DNA of 64,000 nt from Pseudomonadota bacterium (lineage in GTDB: Bacteria > Pseudomonadota > Alphaproteobacteria > Azospirillales > Azospirillaceae). The stretch is from NCBI GenBank assembly GCA_023423695.1, contig JAFAFA010000008.1:1-64000 (forward strand). The letters run 5' to 3'. This document shows, in pieces, positions 17,821 to 27,001 of the stretch. The position numbers were made by a program, and so were the translations under genes. Below the pieces are notes generated by a model. The model saw only the letters and a program-made list of their open reading frames with translations, was not told the DNA's origin and made no database searches. Within the stretch, counting starts at the first letter, position 1, and each line of letters opens with the position of its first letter.

Positions 17821-19311
17821 TTATCGCCCCGTCGCTCTGGCTGCACGCAGGGCCTGCGCCTTCAGCACGGCGGCGGCGGTGCCGATCGCCGTGGTCCAGT
17901 CGCCGGGGCGCGGTTGGCGGAACAGCCGCAGCGACGGGTACCAGGGGCTGTCGGCCCGGTCGAGCAGCCAGCGCCAGTCCGGCACATGGGGAAGCAGGAG
18001 CCAGGACGGCACGCCCATCGCCCCGGCCAGATGGACCATGGCGGTGTCGACCGTGATCAGCAGGTCGATGTTGGCGAGGATGGCGGCGGTGTCGGCGAAG
18101 TCGCGCACCCGCTCCACCGCGTCCAGCAGCCCCTCGCCGGGCAGACGGTTCAGGTCGGCACGGGCGTCGCCCGTCTGCAGGCTGACGAACCGCACTCCCG
18201 GAACCGCCAGCAGCGGGCGAAGGGCCGCGACCGGGATCGAGCGGTTGCGGTCGTTGCGGTGGCGGGGATTGCCGGCCCACACCAGCCCGACCCGCAGGCC
18301 CGCGGCGCCGTCCCCTGTGCCGTCCCCGTCCTGCTCCGCCAGCCGGTCGCGCCAGCGGGAGACGTCGGCGGGATCCGGGGCAAGATAGGGGACGGTGGCG
18401 GGGATGGTCGCGAGATCGGTGCCGAAGGCGCGGGGCAGGCTCATCAGCGGGCAGTGGAGGTCGTGCGGCGGCGGCTCCTCCCCCCGCACCAGGACCTGGA
18501 CCGACTGTCCGAAAGCCCGGTTGAACAGGCGGTAGAGCAACCGATGCGTCTCCAGGACCACCCGTCCGCCTCCGCGTGCCGCGATCTGCGCCACCAGCGG
18601 GGCGTAGCGGACGAACTGCATGGCGTCGCCGTACCCCTGGTCCATGTGCAGGAGGATGGTGGCGGCGGCCGGCGGCCGGCCGTCCCAGGGCGGGGCGGCG
18701 AAGCGGCGCCAGCGATGCTCGAACCCCTCCCAACCGGCGCGCAGGTCGCCGCGCACCAGCCGCCCCACCGCGCGGGCAAGATGGGCCTCGGGACTGGCGG
18801 GGTTGCGGGCCAGCACGGCATCGAAACAGGCTTCCGCCTCGTCGAAACGGCGCAGGTCGCGCAGCACGGTGCCGAGGTTGAGCAGCGTCTCCGCATGACC
18901 GGGCCGCAGCCGGGCCGCCCTGTCGAGCCAGCGCCGGGCCTCCGCATAGTGCGCCAGCGCATGCAGCGACGCGCCCTGCGCCTCCAGCGCGTCGCCCTGG
19001 GCCGGATCGAGCGCCAGGGCGCGCCGCAGCACCGGCTCCGCCCGCTCCGGCATTTCGGCCGCGCGCAGGGCAGCCCCCAGATGCCCCCAGGGAGAAGCCG
19101 CCGCCGGACGGACCCGAACGGCCCGGCTGATGGAGCGGATGGCGGCGGCGATGTCGCCGGTCTGCGCCGACAGCACGCCGGAAAGGTGCAGCGCGTCGGG
19201 CTGCGCCGGCTCCGCCGCGAGGACACGGGCGTAGCCGTCGGCCGCCGCATCGGCGTGGCCGGCCATGTGGTGGTTGACGGCGGCGTTAAGAGCGTCCACG
19301 AGTGTCGTCAT
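17821..19311 (-). CDS. TPR-repeat glycosyltransferase, FlmG-like
   Basis: This 496-residue protein has TPRs from about 5-195 (NAAVNHHMAGHADAAADGYA onward). It is followed by a GT-B-like domain with GDLRAGWEGFEHRWRRF, ILLHMDQGYGDAMQFVRYAP, LRVGLVWAGNPRHRNDRNRS, and the closing motif DLLITVDTAMVHLAGAMG, then PDWRWLLDR. This order matches FlmG-type TPR glycosyltransferases, which attach nonulosonic acids to flagellin in Caulobacter. It is the only complete one of three in the window. It lies 228 bases upstream of flgE in the same direction, supporting a flagellar role, while the sugar donor remains unknown. The start at 19311 matches the family N-terminus and has AGAAGAAG upstream. Confidence 0.85.
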   Translation of the reverse strand: MTTLVDALNAAVNHHMAGHADAAADGYARVLAAEPAQPDALHLSGVLSAQTGDIAAAIRSISRAVRVRPAAASPWGHLGAALRAAEMPERAEPVLRRALALDPAQGDALEAQGASLHALAHYAEARRWLDRAARLRPGHAETLLNLGTVLRDLRRFDEAEACFDAVLARNPASPEAHLARAVGRLVRGDLRAGWEGFEHRWRRFAAPPWDGRPPAAATILLHMDQGYGDAMQFVRYAPLVAQIAARGGGRVVLETHRLLYRLFNRAFGQSVQVLVRGEEPPPHDLHCPLMSLPRAFGTDLATIPATVPYLAPDPADVSRWRDRLAEQDGDGTGDGAAGLRVGLVWAGNPRHRNDRNRSIPVAALRPLLAVPGVRFVSLQTGDARADLNRLPGEGLLDAVERVRDFADTAAILANIDLLITVDTAMVHLAGAMGVPSWLLLPHVPDWRWLLDRADSPWYPSLRLFRQPRPGDWTTAIGTAAAVLKAQALRAARATGR

Positions 19312-19406
19312 GGCTTCTTCTCTACACCGGCGCGCCGGACAGGGCGAGGGGCGACGTGACCGCCAAGCCGGGGCTGAAGCCTCGAACACAGGAGCCGCAT
19401 ACGGGA

Positions 19407-19745
19407 ATGGACGACCGTCTTCCGACGCATCTCTGGGTTTCGGCCCATATCCGCGCCGCCGATGCCCAGGGGGTGGCGATGACCGTGGTCCGCAAGGGCG
19501 ATCCCAGCCGCGGAACGGTGATCCTGAAGCTCAACCGGCTCGACCGCAGCTTCACCGTTCTGGTCCAGACCCGCGAGGGCGATGGCGACCGCCTGTTCTG
19601 GGCGCGCGGCACCGGCCCCGATCCGGTGCCGGAGGCCGATGCCGACGCCTACATCGCCCGCCAGACCCGCTACGACCCCGACGTCTGGGTGGTGGAGGTC
19701 GAGGACCGCCAGGGCCGCCATTGGTTCGAGGGGCCGGTGCGCTGA
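19407..19745 (+). CDS. DUF1491 family protein
   Basis: This is a 112-residue protein. The N-terminus LPTHLWVSAHIRAADAQGVA followed by RKGDPSRGTVILKLNRLD, and the later RQTRYDPDVWVVEVEDRQGR, match the DUF1491 family (PF07372), a small alphaproteobacterial cytosolic family with no assigned function. The start at ATG 19407 fits the family N-terminus; the frame stays open to 19302, overlapping the divergent glycosyltransferase start. The gene is single and ends 8 bases before a convergent gene. Confidence 0.8.
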   Translation: MDDRLPTHLWVSAHIRAADAQGVAMTVVRKGDPSRGTVILKLNRLDRSFTVLVQTREGDGDRLFWARGTGPDPVPEADADAYIARQTRYDPDVWVVEVEDRQGRHWFEGPVR

Positions 19746-19752
19746 CCGGTCG

Positions 19753-20163
19753 TCAGGGCGGTGGGCCGAGGATGGACAGCCGCAGTTCCGGCACTTCCTC
19801 CGCCGTCGGTGGACGGGGCGGAGCATCGTGGGTGGTGACGCGCAGACGCAGCGCGAGGCGGCCGTCACGCACGGCATCGGCCGGAACCGGAATGGTGAAG
19901 GTCCCGGCGCCCTGACCCCGCTGGGGGCCGAAAGGAGCGGCCGTGCCGATGAGGCGGCCGTCCGTCGTGGCGATCTCCACCGTCTGCCCGCGGGAAATCC
20001 GGCCGACGGTCACCGCCAGGACGACGGCCTCGCCCTGCCGCAAGGGATGCGGCAGGATGAGCGTCGTTTCGCCGTTCCCGTCCGGCAGGGCGGATGTGCG
20101 TGCCGGATCCGCGCCCGCGGGCTGGCCGGCAAGGACCAGCGCCGCGAGCAGGGCGGCCCGCAA
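19753..20163 (-). CDS. Small secreted protein resembling the tyrosinase C-terminal domain
   Basis: A 136-residue frame begins about 7 bases after the tyrosinase stop, at TTG 20163 (or CTG 20166), so translation is probably coupled to it. The N-terminus RAALLAALVLAGQPAGADP is a Sec signal peptide. The mature part lines up with the C-terminal domain of the upstream tyrosinase: AVVLAVTV with PVVMAVKV, GTAAPFGP with GTIGFFGP, GTFTIPVP with ATFTLPLP, and LALRLRVTTHDAPPRP with TLEVRLVPTHNPTAAA. I infer a duplicated capping or chaperone-like domain. No family name is recognised with certainty. Longer upstream readings would run through the tyrosinase frame and are rejected. Confidence 0.7.
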   Translation of the reverse strand: MRAALLAALVLAGQPAGADPARTSALPDGNGETTLILPHPLRQGEAVVLAVTVGRISRGQTVEIATTDGRLIGTAAPFGPQRGQGAGTFTIPVPADAVRDGRLALRLRVTTHDAPPRPPTAEEVPELRLSILGPPP

Positions 20164-20170
20164 CAGCTTA

Positions 20171-21787
20171 TTACAGGGTTTGGAGCGACACCCCCTTGAT
20201 GGAGGGTGCCGCGGCGGTCGGGTTGTGGGTGGGGACAAGTCGGACCTCCAGCGTCGTCGGTGCCTGCTGGGCGTTCGCAGCCTGCCCGGCCGGGTTCGCC
20301 GCCAGGGCGGCGGTGCGCGTGGCCTGCGGCAGCGGCAGCGTGAAGGTCGCGTCGTCCGCCATGCCGTGCATCGCCGGGCCGAAGAATCCGATGGTGCCGC
20401 CATAATAGGGGCTGTCGGCCTCCACCTTCGTCACGCCGGCCGGTGCATTGATCAGCAGGTCGAAGGTCCGCGGAGCCGACTTGCCGGCCGGGCGCGTCAC
20501 CTTGACCGCCATAACCACCGGACCGGCCGCGGCGGCCGACAGCTGGACGGAGCCGACGCCCTTCGCCACCGTGCCCTTGACTGCGGCAGAGACTGCGGCG
20601 GACGGATTGGCCGCCGCCACCTGTGCCGTCTCCACGTCGCCGAAGCCGTGCCGGTACTCGTACTGGAACCGTTCGGTGCCGAGATAGTCACCGGCCCTGC
20701 CGTCGAGCACATAGGTTCCGTCGGCGCGGACGAAGAACAGGAAGGGTTCGCGCGACAACTGCGACAGCTCCTCCTTGTCGGTCGGCAGGATCGGCAGGCC
20801 CAGCCGCTGCTGCTTGCGCGTCCACACGTCCCACAGCCGGTCCATGTTGGAATGGTGCAGGAAGAACACCGGATCGACCGGCGACAGGAAGTTGGTCATG
20901 TTGCCGTAGGGACCCGGATCCCACGGGCCGACGCCGCCGATATAGTTGTGGACGAGGTTGTGCGGCTGGCCCTCCAGCACCGAGAACTGGGTGTCCTTGC
21001 CGGGCATGACGTTGTGCGACACCGTCTTGGAGCTGGTGAAGCTGCGCGTCGCGTCCTGGTTGTAATAATCGACCGGCAGCAGCCCGGTCAGCACCGTGTG
21101 TGGCGAGCAGGCCTTGGCCGTCTTGTCGTCCAGCTTCGGATTCTCTCGGGTCAGGTAGCGCGCCCGCTTCGTGGCGGCGAAGGCCTGGTTGCCGGGATCG
21201 CAGGTGCCGTGGCTGCAGCCGGTGACGTCGTCCCACAGCTTGTCGAAGCTGCTGTAGCCGCGGATGTCCAGCTGCTTGCGCTGCGCGGCGTTCAGCGTGT
21301 CCCAATACTTCTTCATCGCCGGCTTGATGTAGGCGGTGAAGGTGTTCAGGTCCTTGGTGTAGGGCAGGAAGCTTTCGCTGACCGGCGTCAGCGCGCCGTC
21401 GAACATCTCGTCCGGGATCTGCGGCATCACCGTCCAATCCCAATAGGGGAAGGCGAAGCTGTCGGGCTTGTCGCTGTACTTGCGCACCGTCTCTTCGAAA
21501 TAGCCGAGATATCCGCGGTGCCAGACATAGAACCACCAATTGCCGTGCGGGCAGTCCATGAAATGGACGAAGGCGTTGCGGAACCAGTTGTGCGGATGCT
21601 CCGGCGGCAGGTCGACCATCCGGCGGACGGCGACGGCGTAGCTGCGGAGCATCGCCTTGCCTTCGTCGCTGGTCGCGCTGTAGCGGATGTATTTGGCCGT
21701 GGCGGCCCGTGCCGGACCGAAGGGCAGCAGGGAGGTGCCCGCAATGGCCGCGGTAGACGCCATGAAATCGCGCCGGGTGAAATTCAT
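20171..21787 (-). CDS. Tat-exported tyrosinase (type 3 copper oxidase)
   Basis: This is a 538-residue protein. The N-terminus FTRRDFMASTAAIAGTSLLP is a twin-arginine signal, suiting export of a folded copper enzyme. The CuA site is H75, H81 and H90 (FVHFMDCPHGNWWFYVWHRG). The CuB site is H276, H280 and H312 (QPHNLVHNY, and DPVFFLHHSNMDRLWDVW). It hydroxylates monophenols and/or oxidises diphenols to quinones with O2. Residues about 400-538 form a beta-rich C-terminal domain resembling the cap domain of plant polyphenol oxidases. The ATG at 21787 is chosen; a TTG nine bases upstream is also in frame. It is followed by a coupled gene for a cap-like protein. Confidence 0.92.
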   Translation of the reverse strand: MNFTRRDFMASTAAIAGTSLLPFGPARAATAKYIRYSATSDEGKAMLRSYAVAVRRMVDLPPEHPHNWFRNAFVHFMDCPHGNWWFYVWHRGYLGYFEETVRKYSDKPDSFAFPYWDWTVMPQIPDEMFDGALTPVSESFLPYTKDLNTFTAYIKPAMKKYWDTLNAAQRKQLDIRGYSSFDKLWDDVTGCSHGTCDPGNQAFAATKRARYLTRENPKLDDKTAKACSPHTVLTGLLPVDYYNQDATRSFTSSKTVSHNVMPGKDTQFSVLEGQPHNLVHNYIGGVGPWDPGPYGNMTNFLSPVDPVFFLHHSNMDRLWDVWTRKQQRLGLPILPTDKEELSQLSREPFLFFVRADGTYVLDGRAGDYLGTERFQYEYRHGFGDVETAQVAAANPSAAVSAAVKGTVAKGVGSVQLSAAAAGPVVMAVKVTRPAGKSAPRTFDLLINAPAGVTKVEADSPYYGGTIGFFGPAMHGMADDATFTLPLPQATRTAALAANPAGQAANAQQAPTTLEVRLVPTHNPTAAAPSIKGVSLQTL

Positions 21788-21956
21788 TTGAGACAAGCTC
21801 CCTTATAACGAGAAAAACTCTGGAAGCTTGTATAGGAAACTGACGGTTTGCACGCCTTTTCGACCGGCCGGCCCAATCAGGGGCTCTTTGGCCGGTGGCG
21901 GACATGCGCGGGCATGTTTCGGCCTGCCTGCGCATGCCTCCGGCGGTGCGCCGACC

Positions 21957-24452
21957 TCAGGCGGCGTCGATGACCTGGGGGAATCGCAGGGTGAAGCGGG
22001 TGCCCTGGCCCGGGCGGCTCTCCACCCCGATGGTGCCGTGCAGACGGCCGGTCACCAGATTGTAGACGATGTGCAGCCCAAGCCCGCTGCCGCCGCTGCC
22101 GCGGCGGGTGGTGAAGAAGGGATCGAAGATCTTCGGCAGGACCTCCGGCGCGATGCCGTTGCCGTCGTCGGCCACCGACAGTTCCACCATGTCGCCGTCG
22201 CGAGGGCGGGCCGAAATCGCGATGCGGCCGGGCTGTTCCGGGTCCAGCGCATGGATCAGCGCGTTCATGATCAGATTGGTCAGGATCTGCGACAGCGCGC
22301 CCGGATAGCCGTCCAGCTCCAGGTCGACCGGGCAGTCGACGGAAATGGTCAGCGCCGCCCGCGCCTTGTAGGTCGGATGCAGGCTGCGCAGAAGCTCGTC
22401 GATATAGTCCCGCAGCAGGAAGGCGCGGCGTTCGTCGCTGGACTGGTCGACGGCGACCAGCTTGAAGCTCTGCACCAGATTGGCGGCGCGGGTGCTGTTG
22501 GACAGGATCAGGTTCGCCATTTCCATGCCGTCGCTGAGGAAGCGCTGGAAGTCGGACTTCTTCAGCGCGCTGGCGGCATGGCGGTCCGACAGCTCCCCGA
22601 TCAGCGCCTGCAGCTGGGAGGCACCGGTGATGGTGATGCCGATGGGGGTGTTGACCTCATGCGCCACGCCGGCGACCAGTTGGCCCAGCGAGGCCATCTT
22701 TTCCGCCTGGATCAGGCTGGCCTGTGTCGCCTTCAGTTCGCAGAGCGCGCGTTCGGCGGCGTCGCGCGACTGGCGCAACGCATTCTCCGCCTCCACCTCG
22801 CGGGTGACGTCGACCACCACCGCCTGGATCGCCGGTCCGTCCATCCAGTCGACCCGCCGGCCGGTCAGCTCCACCCACAGGCTGCCGCCGTCGGGTCGGC
22901 AGGCGCGGATGCGGCGGCGCGGCGTGGAGCCGCCGTCCAGCAGCCGGTCGTAATTGTCGATCAGCCCGTTGCGTTCCTCCACCGGCACCAGCGCCAGCAG
23001 GGACGGAAGAGCCATCACCTCGGCCACCGTCAGCCCCAGCATGGCGGCGAAGCTGTCGTTGGCGTAGAGCGGATGGAAATCGCGGTGGATGATGATGCCC
23101 TGGATCGATCCCTCGACCAGATCGCGGAACCGCCGCTCGTTGTCGGCCAGCGCCCGCTGGCGCCGGTCGATCTCGTCGATGAAATAGCGGATGGAGGCGC
23201 CGATGTCGGTGATCTCGTCGTCGCCATCCACCGGAACCGGAACTTTCGTGGCCGGGCCGGCCGGCGGCGACCCGTCGGTCCGCGCCCAGCCGGCATCCGC
23301 GTGGCCCGCCGAAAGCCGGGCCAGCACCGCCCGGTTCATCGCCACCAGCCGCGAGGACAGGAAATGCCGGAAGATGAAGTAGACGCAAATCACCAGGATG
23401 ATCGACGCGCCGGCCAGCATCATCACCGTGCGCGACCGCTCGGCGATCAGTTCGGCCAGGGCGTCGGTGCGTTGTGCCGACTGGTCGCGGATGGAATCGT
23501 ACAGCGTGCGGGTGGACCGCTCGACCGTCTCCACCAGGACGCGGGCCTGACCGGTCAGCGCTTGGGCGCGGTTGCGCGCCTGCAGCCGGTCGATGGCGCT
23601 GTGGAACAGCCCGCCCGGCGCGACCAGCAGCGAGTACAGCTCCTCCTGCACGGTCGACATCATCTGTCCGGTGGTGTCCGGCGCGTCGGCGGACAGACGC
23701 GCCAGATCCGCCAGCGTGCGTTCGGTCGCCCGCGCTTCGCCCTTCAGCCGGCTGAGATGGTCCAGCTGCGTGGCGCCCGCCGCCCGCGCCATCAGCGCAC
23801 CGATGCGGACGGCCCAGGCGCCGGTGTCGGGCATGCTTTCTATTGAGGCGGCCAGCCGGCTCAACCCCCGTGACGCCTCGGTCTGACGGTCGCCATAGTC
23901 GATCTGGCGCGTGACCTCGGCATTCAGGTCGGCAACGGTGGCGGCCAGGATCAGCAGGGTGGAGCGGGTCTGCTCCAGCAGGCGGACATTGCCGTCGCGT
24001 TCGCCGTTCTCACTGCCGCTCTCCTTCATCAGCCCGCGCATGCGGGCGACGAGGAGCTGCATCGAATCCAGCTCCGTCACCAGTCCGTCATAGATGGAGC
24101 GGCGCTGCGGGGTCGAGGTGGCGGCGGCAAGCTGCGGCAGTTGCGCCACCAGCTTCTGCAGGGACCCGTGCAGATCGGCGCTGGCGATGACCTCCGGCAG
24201 GGTGGTGGTCGACAGCGCCGTCACCTCCGCCCGGAACAGGCGGAAGGAGGACATCGACACGCCGCCGATCAGCACCACCAGCAGGGCCATCACCGACAGT
24301 CCCAGCGTGATGCGCACGGCGATGCCGAAACGACGCGGCTGGTTCGGCGGCGGGAACTGCGGCGCCGGCCGTCCCTGCAACTGGGCTCCCGCCTGGGCCA
24401 ATGTGCCGGGCCGCGGCGGGCTTTCGGCGATCGAGGAAGCCATGCCGTCCAT
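21957..24452 (-). CDS. PAS-containing transmembrane sensor histidine kinase
   Basis: This is an 831-residue protein. Membrane helices lie at about 44-66 and 344-364, enclosing a 280-residue mostly helical periplasmic domain. They are followed by a linker (DDEITDIGASIRYFIDEIDRR), a PAS domain at about 440-550, HisKA with H598 in GVAHEVNTPIG, and a HATPase with N-box NLIMNALIHA, DDGNGIAPE, FDPFFTT and GSGLGLHIV. It autophosphorylates and should pass phosphate to a response regulator, none of which lies beside it. Its ATG overlaps the stop of the 5'-nucleotidase-like gene by one base (TGATG), so the two proteins are made together and probably act as sensor and periplasmic partner. Confidence 0.92.
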   Translation of the reverse strand: MDGMASSIAESPPRPGTLAQAGAQLQGRPAPQFPPPNQPRRFGIAVRITLGLSVMALLVVLIGGVSMSSFRLFRAEVTALSTTTLPEVIASADLHGSLQKLVAQLPQLAAATSTPQRRSIYDGLVTELDSMQLLVARMRGLMKESGSENGERDGNVRLLEQTRSTLLILAATVADLNAEVTRQIDYGDRQTEASRGLSRLAASIESMPDTGAWAVRIGALMARAAGATQLDHLSRLKGEARATERTLADLARLSADAPDTTGQMMSTVQEELYSLLVAPGGLFHSAIDRLQARNRAQALTGQARVLVETVERSTRTLYDSIRDQSAQRTDALAELIAERSRTVMMLAGASIILVICVYFIFRHFLSSRLVAMNRAVLARLSAGHADAGWARTDGSPPAGPATKVPVPVDGDDEITDIGASIRYFIDEIDRRQRALADNERRFRDLVEGSIQGIIIHRDFHPLYANDSFAAMLGLTVAEVMALPSLLALVPVEERNGLIDNYDRLLDGGSTPRRRIRACRPDGGSLWVELTGRRVDWMDGPAIQAVVVDVTREVEAENALRQSRDAAERALCELKATQASLIQAEKMASLGQLVAGVAHEVNTPIGITITGASQLQALIGELSDRHAASALKKSDFQRFLSDGMEMANLILSNSTRAANLVQSFKLVAVDQSSDERRAFLLRDYIDELLRSLHPTYKARAALTISVDCPVDLELDGYPGALSQILTNLIMNALIHALDPEQPGRIAISARPRDGDMVELSVADDGNGIAPEVLPKIFDPFFTTRRGSGGSGLGLHIVYNLVTGRLHGTIGVESRPGQGTRFTLRFPQVIDAA

Positions 24453-26074
24453 CAGCGTCTCACCGTCATCCGGCCGTCCAGCCGCGGAACGAATTCCCCG
24501 TCACGGATGATCTGGCTGATCAGCTGGGTGGAGACGAAGTCCGTGTTGCGGTCCTCCACCAGCCGCGGCGCCCCGGCCAGCATGCCATAGCCGTCGCCGC
24601 CGGCCGCCAGGAAGCTGCTGGTCGCCAGCCTGTAGCGGGTGGAGAGGCCGACAGGCTTTCCACCGACCGACAGGCTGCGCAGCCTCTGGCCGGGCGGGCG
24701 GCTCAGGTCGATCTCGGCGCGTGCGTTGGACAGGTGCGGGAACCGGCCCTGCAGCTGCTCCACCGCCGACACGCCGCTTTCCACCGCATCCCACAGCTGC
24801 TGTCCGGTGACCTCCAGCACCACCCCGACATCGTGATAGGGAAGCTCGGCATAGATGTCGCGGCGGGTCAGCAGGGCGCCGGCCGGATAGCTGCGGTCGC
24901 CGCGGATGCCGCCGCCGTTGATCACCGCCACATCGGCGTCCAGCGCCACGCGCAGCATGTCGACGACGGCGTTGGCGAAGGCGTTCTCGCCGGTGCGTAC
25001 CGATTCCTTGCGGGTGTCGATCGGCCCGGTGAGACGTCCCACCTCCATCCTCAGCATGGTGTCCAGCCGCGCCGCATAGGAGTTGGCCTGGATGTCGGTG
25101 GCGGCGTCGGGCGCCACGGCGGCGGTGTCTATCAGCCGGGGGGAGGGAGCCCAGGTCACCCGCGTCTTGCCGTCGGCCTGCGCCGTCCGCTCCACCATCA
25201 GGTCGAGCGCCAGCACCCATCCCGCCTGCGGACCCACGGTGGCGGAGAGGAAGCGTCCGTCATAGTCGACGGCGAAGGGGCGGTTGCGGTCCTGGTACAG
25301 CACGATATCGGCGGGACGGGCGGCCAGGATGCTGCGGTGGGTGTCGCCGGCATAGCCGGTCATCGCCACCACCAGATCCACCCCCTCCTCCCGCAACGCC
25401 GCGGCCTTGGCAGTCAGTGCGGCGACCGGATCGCGGAATTCCGTGCGCTGGGTGCGGGTGGTCTCCCCCGTCAGCACCGGCGTCGCCGCCAGGACCCCGA
25501 TGCGCAGGGGGCCGGCGGTCAGCACCACCGCCTCTTCCAGCCCGTCCGGCGTGCGGCCGGTCGACCGGTCGACGGCGTTGGTGGTGACGATCGGGAAGCC
25601 GGCTTCGAAGGCGCGGGCGCTCAGCTGGTCGTCGCCATGGTGGAACTCGCGGTTCAACGCGGCCATCGCGTCGATGGTCATGCCGTTCAGCAGGTCGACG
25701 ATGTGCGCGCCCTGGTCGTAGAAGGCCAGAACCGACGGCGCCAGCGTCTGGCCGCCATGCAGGGCCAGGACATGCCGGTGGGTGTTCCGTTCCTGTCGGA
25801 TCGCGCCGGCCAGACGGGCCATGCCGCCGCGTCCGCCGGATTCCTCCAGGTCGGTGGTGCCCTGGGCGTAAAGGATGGTCAGCTTGACCGTGTCGCTTTG
25901 CGCGGCGGACGGCTTCGGCGCGGGATCAGCCTGCTGGGCGTGCGACGGTACGGCGCCGAACGCAAGGCACAGGGAAAGACCCAGCGCGAACGGGGCGACC
26001 AGGGATGACACTGTCCTGCCGGGCCGGGACCAGATCCCGCCGGCAGCGCCGCTTCCAATACCGATGTTGTCCAT
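24452..26074 (-). CDS. Periplasmic 5'-nucleotidase-like protein lacking metal ligands (pseudoenzyme)
   Basis: This 540-residue protein has a signal peptide (SSLVAPFALGLSLCLAFGAV up to HAQ). It aligns with UshA-type 5'-nucleotidases, but the catalytic metallophosphatase motifs are gone: NDxH reads LYAQGTTD, GD reads LHGGQTL, GNHEFD reads LNREFHH, and the two downstream His motifs read VAMTGYAGD and VLYQDRN. The C-terminal substrate-binding domain keeps NGGGIRGDRSYPAGALLTR (residues 387 on) and SSFLAAGGDGYGML. It is likely to bind a nucleotide-like ligand without hydrolysing it. The N-terminal extension before the signal is long, so translation may begin later, at the GTG for V22. Confidence 0.8.
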   Translation of the reverse strand: MDNIGIGSGAAGGIWSRPGRTVSSLVAPFALGLSLCLAFGAVPSHAQQADPAPKPSAAQSDTVKLTILYAQGTTDLEESGGRGGMARLAGAIRQERNTHRHVLALHGGQTLAPSVLAFYDQGAHIVDLLNGMTIDAMAALNREFHHGDDQLSARAFEAGFPIVTTNAVDRSTGRTPDGLEEAVVLTAGPLRIGVLAATPVLTGETTRTQRTEFRDPVAALTAKAAALREEGVDLVVAMTGYAGDTHRSILAARPADIVLYQDRNRPFAVDYDGRFLSATVGPQAGWVLALDLMVERTAQADGKTRVTWAPSPRLIDTAAVAPDAATDIQANSYAARLDTMLRMEVGRLTGPIDTRKESVRTGENAFANAVVDMLRVALDADVAVINGGGIRGDRSYPAGALLTRRDIYAELPYHDVGVVLEVTGQQLWDAVESGVSAVEQLQGRFPHLSNARAEIDLSRPPGQRLRSLSVGGKPVGLSTRYRLATSSFLAAGGDGYGMLAGAPRLVEDRNTDFVSTQLISQIIRDGEFVPRLDGRMTVRR

Positions 26075-26157
26075 AGCCCGGCGTCACCATTGGCCCCCCG
26101 TGCCGGATTATGCGCATTTCGGAGCCGCTGTAGAAGCAAAGCCGCGTTACGGGACTG

Positions 26158-26991
26158 TCATATTGATGACACGCGGGAAGGAAGTGCCCGCTTTATCCAT
26201 TCGTACACACCGAGAATACGTAGAATTTCAATCAACTTCATGCGTAACGGCGCCGGGACTGCGGCAAAACGTGGCGCCAGCCCGGCCCGGCGCGTCTTGG
26301 CAAGCGTCGCCCGGCGCGCATAGGCGGCGCGGTGCAAGGTGACGCGCCCGGTATCGATGTCGAAACAGGCGAAGCAGGCGCGCTGGTCCGCCCCGCGCGG
26401 CTCCCCCACGGTGCCGGGGTTCAGCAGATAGACCGCATCGGGCCGCAGTGTCGCGCCGCCGTCCAGCGGAATCGGCTGCACCGTGCCGCCTCGCCATTCC
26501 CACAGTCCGGCGCGGTGCGTGTGGCCGAAGGCACAGACCCGGACCCCCGACGGATGGCCCGCCAGCGCCTGGAGGCTCAAGCCGCGCTTGGCGTCGTCAT
26601 CCAGCCGTACAAGTTCCTTTCCCTCCTCCGGGTGCAGGGCGCCGTGGACGGCGACCAGCGCGTCCTCGACCACGGCGGTCAGCGGCAGGCCGGACAGGAA
26701 GGCACGGCTCTCCTCGTCCAGCCTTGGCCGGGTCCAGGCGACGGCGCGTGCCGCCGGGCCGCTGAACCCCTCGGTTCCGATGGCGCCGGTCACTGCCCGG
26801 TCATGGTTGCCGGCGATGCAGACCGCTCCCGCCTGCCGCAGCAGGGCGATGCAGGCGGCGGCATCGGTGTTGTAGCCGACGATGTCGCCCAGGCAGACGA
26901 TACGCTCCGCTCCCTCCGCCCGGATGGCATCGAGCGTCGCCTGCAAGGCCTCGAGGTTTGCATGGATGTCGGAGATCAGGGCGATCTTCAT
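26158..26991 (-). CDS. Calcineurin-like metallophosphoesterase
   Basis: This is a 277-residue cytosolic protein with the complete metallophosphoesterase signature: ALISDIHANLEAL (D-x-H), CLGDIVGYNTD (GD), CIAGNHDRAV (GNHD), a further VHGAL and FGHTHRAGLW (GHTH). It belongs to the YfcE/phosphodiesterase-like group that includes diadenosine tetraphosphatases and protein phosphatases; the substrate is not predictable. After the enzyme core, about 50 residues form a basic, amphipathic tail (LRMKLIEILRILGVYEWIKR) that could touch membrane. It follows the ATP-grasp gene after 10 bases, in a tight three-gene unit. Confidence 0.88.
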   Translation of the reverse strand: MKIALISDIHANLEALQATLDAIRAEGAERIVCLGDIVGYNTDAAACIALLRQAGAVCIAGNHDRAVTGAIGTEGFSGPAARAVAWTRPRLDEESRAFLSGLPLTAVVEDALVAVHGALHPEEGKELVRLDDDAKRGLSLQALAGHPSGVRVCAFGHTHRAGLWEWRGGTVQPIPLDGGATLRPDAVYLLNPGTVGEPRGADQRACFACFDIDTGRVTLHRAAYARRATLAKTRRAGLAPRFAAVPAPLRMKLIEILRILGVYEWIKRALPSRVSSI

Positions 26992-27001
26992 GGTTCCCAG
27001 G

